Positions 59,870-64,000 of a stretch of 64,000 bases of DNA are shown piece after piece (the stretch's first letter is position 1; every line of letters begins with the position of its first letter). The notes under the pieces were generated by a model, which was given only the letters and a program-made list of their open reading frames with translations, was not told the origin of the DNA and ran no database searches. The DNA is from Macropodus opercularis. Lineage: Eukaryota > Chordata > Actinopteri > Anabantiformes > Osphronemidae. The stretch lies in the NCBI GenBank assembly GCA_030770545.1, contig CM061091.1:2486501-2550500 (forward strand), given 5' to 3'. The translations under genes and the position numbers were made by a program.

Positions 59870-60400
59870 GGCCCCATCCACCTGTGCGCGCGCGGTGTTT
59901 CCACGGACCTAATTGCCCGTCAGTAGTATTATTGTAATCTGGAGCTTATTTGTGCTGTGAAATAATTCTGCAAAGCAGACTCATACTTTCCATGCGCTCA
60001 TCGTTTCCGCGTCTTGCTTAACGTCTTTTCAGACTAAACATTTAATGTTTATTTGAGGGAGATATTTGGATGTGAGATGCTGAAAACGCGCGCGCGCGTC
60101 CATAAACACGTTTCTGATGGCAACGCGAGCCGCTGACCACGTGCGAACCAGGCACTGCTCGCGTTACGGTGGATGCAAAACTGCCTTCGGCTACCGACAG
60201 AGCCTCCCTCGCTGTGGGGAGTGAATTATGCGCCGTCGGTCCACGTTACGTTAACGGAATCTGTGAGCGCTAATTGAGCCCCGGAAACAATGCGCAGTTA
60301 GCGCAAGTGGACGCGGTGAATGGCAGGAGATGATTAGCAGCGATGAAAGCCGCACTGGTCTAATGACGCGTCATTTACCTCCTCGCTGCTTTTCACTCCT
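59870..60400. promoter_or_regulatory. CpG-rich block 1.5-2 kb past the gene end
   Basis: CpG dinucleotides are far denser here than on either side. The block includes an alternating CG tract (60,087-60,099), a CACGTG E-box near 60,138 and a perfect 14 bp palindrome AATGACGCGTCATT at 60,362-60,375 containing CRE-like half-sites. It may be an unmethylated enhancer or the promoter of an unseen transcript. Confidence 0.32.
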
Positions 60401-60839
60401 CCGTCTTTCTTTGCTCGCCTTGGTCTTCAAAGCTGCTGATTGATTAGTTGTTTCCGTAATTACAGTTATTGGGCGCCGTTGTGCCATTATTCACTAATCG
60501 GGAGCTTTGCTGGACAGCCAGTCAAACTCTGAGACCACAGGCATCAGTGGAGCTTCTCTTCACGCTTAAGCACATTACAAAGCACCACACGGTCGATGAA
60601 ACGTTAAGGTTCGGCTTGTTCAGCACTGGGTCAGCCGCCCGTTTAAAGGAGGCTGGACCCTGTTGGTTTCTGCATTTCAAGTTGGTGTCAGTGGTTAAAG
60701 CTTCATAAAGTCAGACAGCTCTGCAGCAGATTCAGCTTCTCAACAACTGGGAAGAAACCCCCCAAAATCAGAGCAGCCGGTCCAAACGGCTCTGGACGCG
60801 AACAGGCAGGCAGCCACCGTGAACAGCAGTGCGGTGCAG

Positions 60840-60960
60840 AGGTCAATACTAATTAATGTCTGATGAATGTCTTCAAGCTGATTAATTCAATTGAGCCCTT
60901 TATTACCCTGTGTATTAAAGGAAGTGAAGGAGTCCCTCAGCGGGGGCTGCTGTCGGCCAT
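60840..60960. promoter_or_regulatory. Candidate enhancer, homeodomain-dense
   Basis: ACTAATTAATG near 60,848, CTGATTAATTCAATTGAG near 60,878 and GTATTAAAGG near 60,911 in about 120 bp. Motif reading only. Confidence 0.25.
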
Positions 60961-61329
60961 ATGGGGGAGAGCAGACGATGCACCGGGAGGGTGAGGAGGG
61001 ACCGGGGACGGCGAGCGGTGCAGAAATGTGAACTACACGTTGTGCAAAAAAACTCTAAGCTCAGTGTGAGACTGCGCGGCCACGGGAATTATAGCAGAAT
61101 TCAACATGGACAGAGCTGGGTTCGTCTCTACTCCTGTGGAATTTCTCCTTCTGTTCCTGTGGAACAGTTGGCGCCAGAGTTTCTTCCTCTACCCCAATGA
61201 CGCAAACCTCTGGCACACACTCCTATGCACACACATGCGCTCGGGCTCAGTCAGACACACTACAGCTGTTACAGTTGGCACACGGTGTCAATTGTGTTTG
61301 CCCTGAGAGCTAAAAGCAGCCACTCGACA

Positions 61330-61440
61330 TGGGACACCGCCACGGGCCCTCTGACATCACAGAACAAAGGCTCTGTTTCTATCTCGCCTTAATTGAGTGC
61401 GATAACCTCGGTGTCACAGGTGTTTATCCAGACGCTCACC
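61330..61440. promoter_or_regulatory. Candidate enhancer with SOX-type site
   Basis: AACAAAGG at 61,363-61,370 and CTTAATTGAG near 61,388 lie in even-composition DNA with several CpGs. Confidence 0.2.
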
Positions 61441-64000
61441 TTCCTCCACCTCTGCACAGTGAATTTACAGAGACGCAGAGAGGCTGGAGTCTGGTCGAGT
61501 GGCTCTTTATTCTGCAGCGTGAAGGCTGTAAACACACGAGCCAGGACTTCAAAGATGCAGGAGAAGCGAAAATAAATGCATTTATGGCGATTCGCTGAAG
61601 GTGAATGATGATAAATCACAGCCGTTCACTGTGAAGTAATGAAACTCTATAAACAATCATTCACAGTTCATTTAAATTATTCATCAATGTTCTAAATGTT
61701 CAACGTATGAACGTTAATAATAGTCATCAATTCATATTTGAAGCTGATTTAACAACGTCGAGTTTTGTTTTCAAAAACAGAGAATGTGTTGAGAAAACCT
61801 GTTTGTCTACCGCCAGCGGTTTTAATAAGCTACATGATGTCAGTTCATTGCTGTTTGTATTGTGTCTCTCTGGCGTTGATCACAGAATCCAAGGTTGAAG
61901 GCGGGTTCTCCTCCCCCTCCTCATCCCGTTAGGCTGGGTCTGAGTGCTGAGGCCTTGAGTCCAGGGTTGAATCGTTTAATTAGCCGTGATTCGTTCCTTT
62001 TAAGGCTCAACGTATAGACGCACGCCTCCTTCAGCCGAACGGCCTTCTGTGTAATTACTGTCTTCTGGAGTGAAAGGCAGATACACAAAACGCGCTTTTT
62101 CTAACGTAAACGCACTGTAAATAACTCAGCGTCTGATCTGCGTGTTTGGAATTAATAACCCAGTAATCTTATGCGGGAAACATGAGACGTTTTAAGTGTG
62201 TGATGTACTCAGCGTCCTGGTCCTCTGCTCTCAGCTGACTGAATGCCCAGCGATCGGCACATCTACAGTATGTGAATACAAGCGTCCACGGGGAGACGAG
62301 CTGTGACTCTGATGTGATGTGGACGGTTTTCAACCAAGCTCGACTCACCGCTTCACTGCAACACGGGGAGCAGGAGCGTTCATCATTGTTCTTGTTGCTA
62401 TGCAACTCACTGATTAGCCTTAGCTATAGCTAACCTGAGGAAACAAAGGGGGTAGGTTGCTAAATGTAAACATGTTCCTTATGGGTCCTGCAGCTTGTGC
62501 AGAGGCGCTGCCCCTCACCTCAAATCTAGACTAGAACCTGATGATTTTAGTGACGTTGTTTTGAGTCTTTCTCTTTGTTTTGTCTCTGTTCAGTTAAACA
62601 GATCTTATCGAGTTTGACCTATGACACAGTTTAACGCATTCATGCTGCTGTTGCTCTTTTCCTAACTATAGACTTAAATTACTGATTAGCAGACTTAAAC
62701 TATTTAAACCTCCTCTAACTTATAAACTAATTTTTTCTTCATTTTCCCTCCTCTGACCAGAAGACAACCAACTTTTCCCCTTAAGCGTCAGCAGCAGCAG
62801 CACAGATGACAAATGGTATTGATTTATTACATCGACTTCAGAATGACAAATACCGCTCACCTGTAGGACGTGGGCTGTATTTATCTTCATCCTACTCACG
62901 CTGCAGTTAAGCCTCTTAGGATCATCAAAGGAAACAAAATTCATCATCAGCTGACGCCTCCATCGACACCAACCCTCTGATGAACACGGTCTGAGATCAG
63001 GCGAAACCTGGGGCAGCTGTTCTCCCTCCCTTCCCATCGCCGTCCGTGGAATCACAGCGACACTGCCACCGACAGCAACACGCTGAATATGTGCGCGCAT
63101 AAATTCCTGTCAGACATCTTCAGCTTTAAACGACGTCCCGTAAACTCAAGGAGTGGATCCAGTGTGAATCATCAGTCAGAAGTGTGTTCGACCTCGTTCG
63201 CATTTTTCAGGTGGATATGAATCAGTGCGACCGCAGATAAAGGCTGCACAGCTGAAGCTAAAGGCTGTTAAACACGTCACATACGAAGTGGCAAAGTAAC
63301 ATGATATTAAAAGGACAAATGATTTCATTACAGTCATTGCATTTCACCTTCAAAAGGAACTTGTGTGACTGACCGAAACAACAGCCAAAAGTTGTTTAAA
63401 GAAACAAGAAAAGCCAAATTACATAATAGCAACAACACAACTTCATGATCTCACATAATGTGTATTGTCAGAAAAAGCTCAACAGCTACTAGACCTGACA
63501 AAAGGCCGGAGTGTTGCTGCTCAACGGCGTCTGAAGGGAAAAGTGTTTATGGCTGTTTCAAATAGCCACACTTGAAGGCGGTGTGAAAGTCCTACCGCCG
63601 CAGAGACTGAGTCTGTCCTTGAAGACGTTCACGGCGCTGCACTTAGTTGTGACTATTTCTACTTTGGCGCAAGGACATGAGAATAAAAACAATTCTCTTT
63701 AAAGTGAGGACCAAAACATTTGTCATGTGTTTTATTTACAGTTTCTTGTGTATCAACCTTCACAAATGTTATTCGTCAAACCACGATTGGTTAGTTGATT
63801 AGTTATGAAGAATAAGATGGACTCAAGGAATATTCAAGCATGTGAATACACGTGAGAAGTTATCAGCAGCTCCCCTAAAATCCATTTCAGTCGTCACGAT
63901 AACACTCACACAGTCAAGGCCAGTCGGGCAGATGTGTGATTGGCTGGTAGCATTTGTTACCCGCAGCAGTCCTTTCCAAGGGCACAAAGGTCAACCATAA

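Larger units (their letters stand above)
58396..64000. other. 3' flanking DNA of mpped2
   Basis: No recognised coding exon on either strand. The genes that follow MPPED2 in human (ARL14EP, FSHB, KCNA4) were not recognised. The stretch holds a CpG-rich block (59,870-60,400) and enhancer-like patches at 60,840-60,960 and 61,330-61,440. Confidence 0.6.

Noticed and set aside
62720..63100. 126-codon - strand frame near the end of the window
   Set aside because: No family features; probably chance.
58396..64000. Search for arl14ep, fshb or kcna4, the human neighbours on this side
   Set aside because: No exon of these proteins was recognised on either strand; they may lie outside the window or elsewhere in this genome.
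1..64000. CRISPR arrays, rRNA, integrated viruses, Tc1/mariner or other intact transposons
   Set aside because: No regular spaced repeats, no rRNA-like blocks, and no transposase frames or long terminal inverted repeats were seen. Old decayed fragments cannot be excluded by eye.

Overview
This window is vertebrate nuclear DNA and almost certainly teleost. It holds one multi-exon gene on the + strand that I can identify with high confidence: mpped2 (metallophosphoesterase domain-containing 2, also called 239FB). Six coding exons between 20,910 and 57,106 join in frame, with GT-AG junctions, into a 289-residue protein. The fish assignment is an inference. It rests on the compact locus (about 36 kb of coding span, a 179 bp last intron), the dense CA/GT microsatellites and a shorter N-terminus than I recall for mammalian MPPED2.

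Layout. 1-18,180 is 5' flank: non-coding-looking DNA with several compact patches that resemble developmental enhancers, a cluster of nuclear-receptor half-sites at 4,158-4,254, and weak signs of the last exons of an upstream + strand gene (7,072-8,364). In human the upstream neighbour in the same orientation is DCDC1, but I cannot confirm homology. 18,181-19,435 is a CpG-island-like promoter region. 19,898-19,997 holds a TATA box, an initiator and a splice donor arranged as a short non-coding first exon. 20,753-20,909 is 5' UTR with two upstream AUGs. Coding exons lie at 20,910-21,022, 33,347-33,528, 37,880-38,105, 55,668-55,783, 56,695-56,808 and 56,988-57,106. The 3' UTR runs to a canonical AATAAA at 58,372. 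From 58,400 to the end there is no recognised gene, but there is a CpG-rich segment near 60,000-60,400 and two enhancer-like patches.

Biology. The protein keeps the metal-binding residues of class III phosphodiesterases but has glycine (G247) at the position that is histidine in MPPED1-type enzymes. This is the known attenuating feature of MPPED2. The long 5' flank, intron 1 (12.3 kb) and intron 3 (17.6 kb) probably hold most of the regulatory content. The regulatory-element calls come from reading motifs and base composition only. No alignment was possible, so they carry low confidence. No virus, toxin gene, CRISPR array, rRNA or tRNA was recognised.
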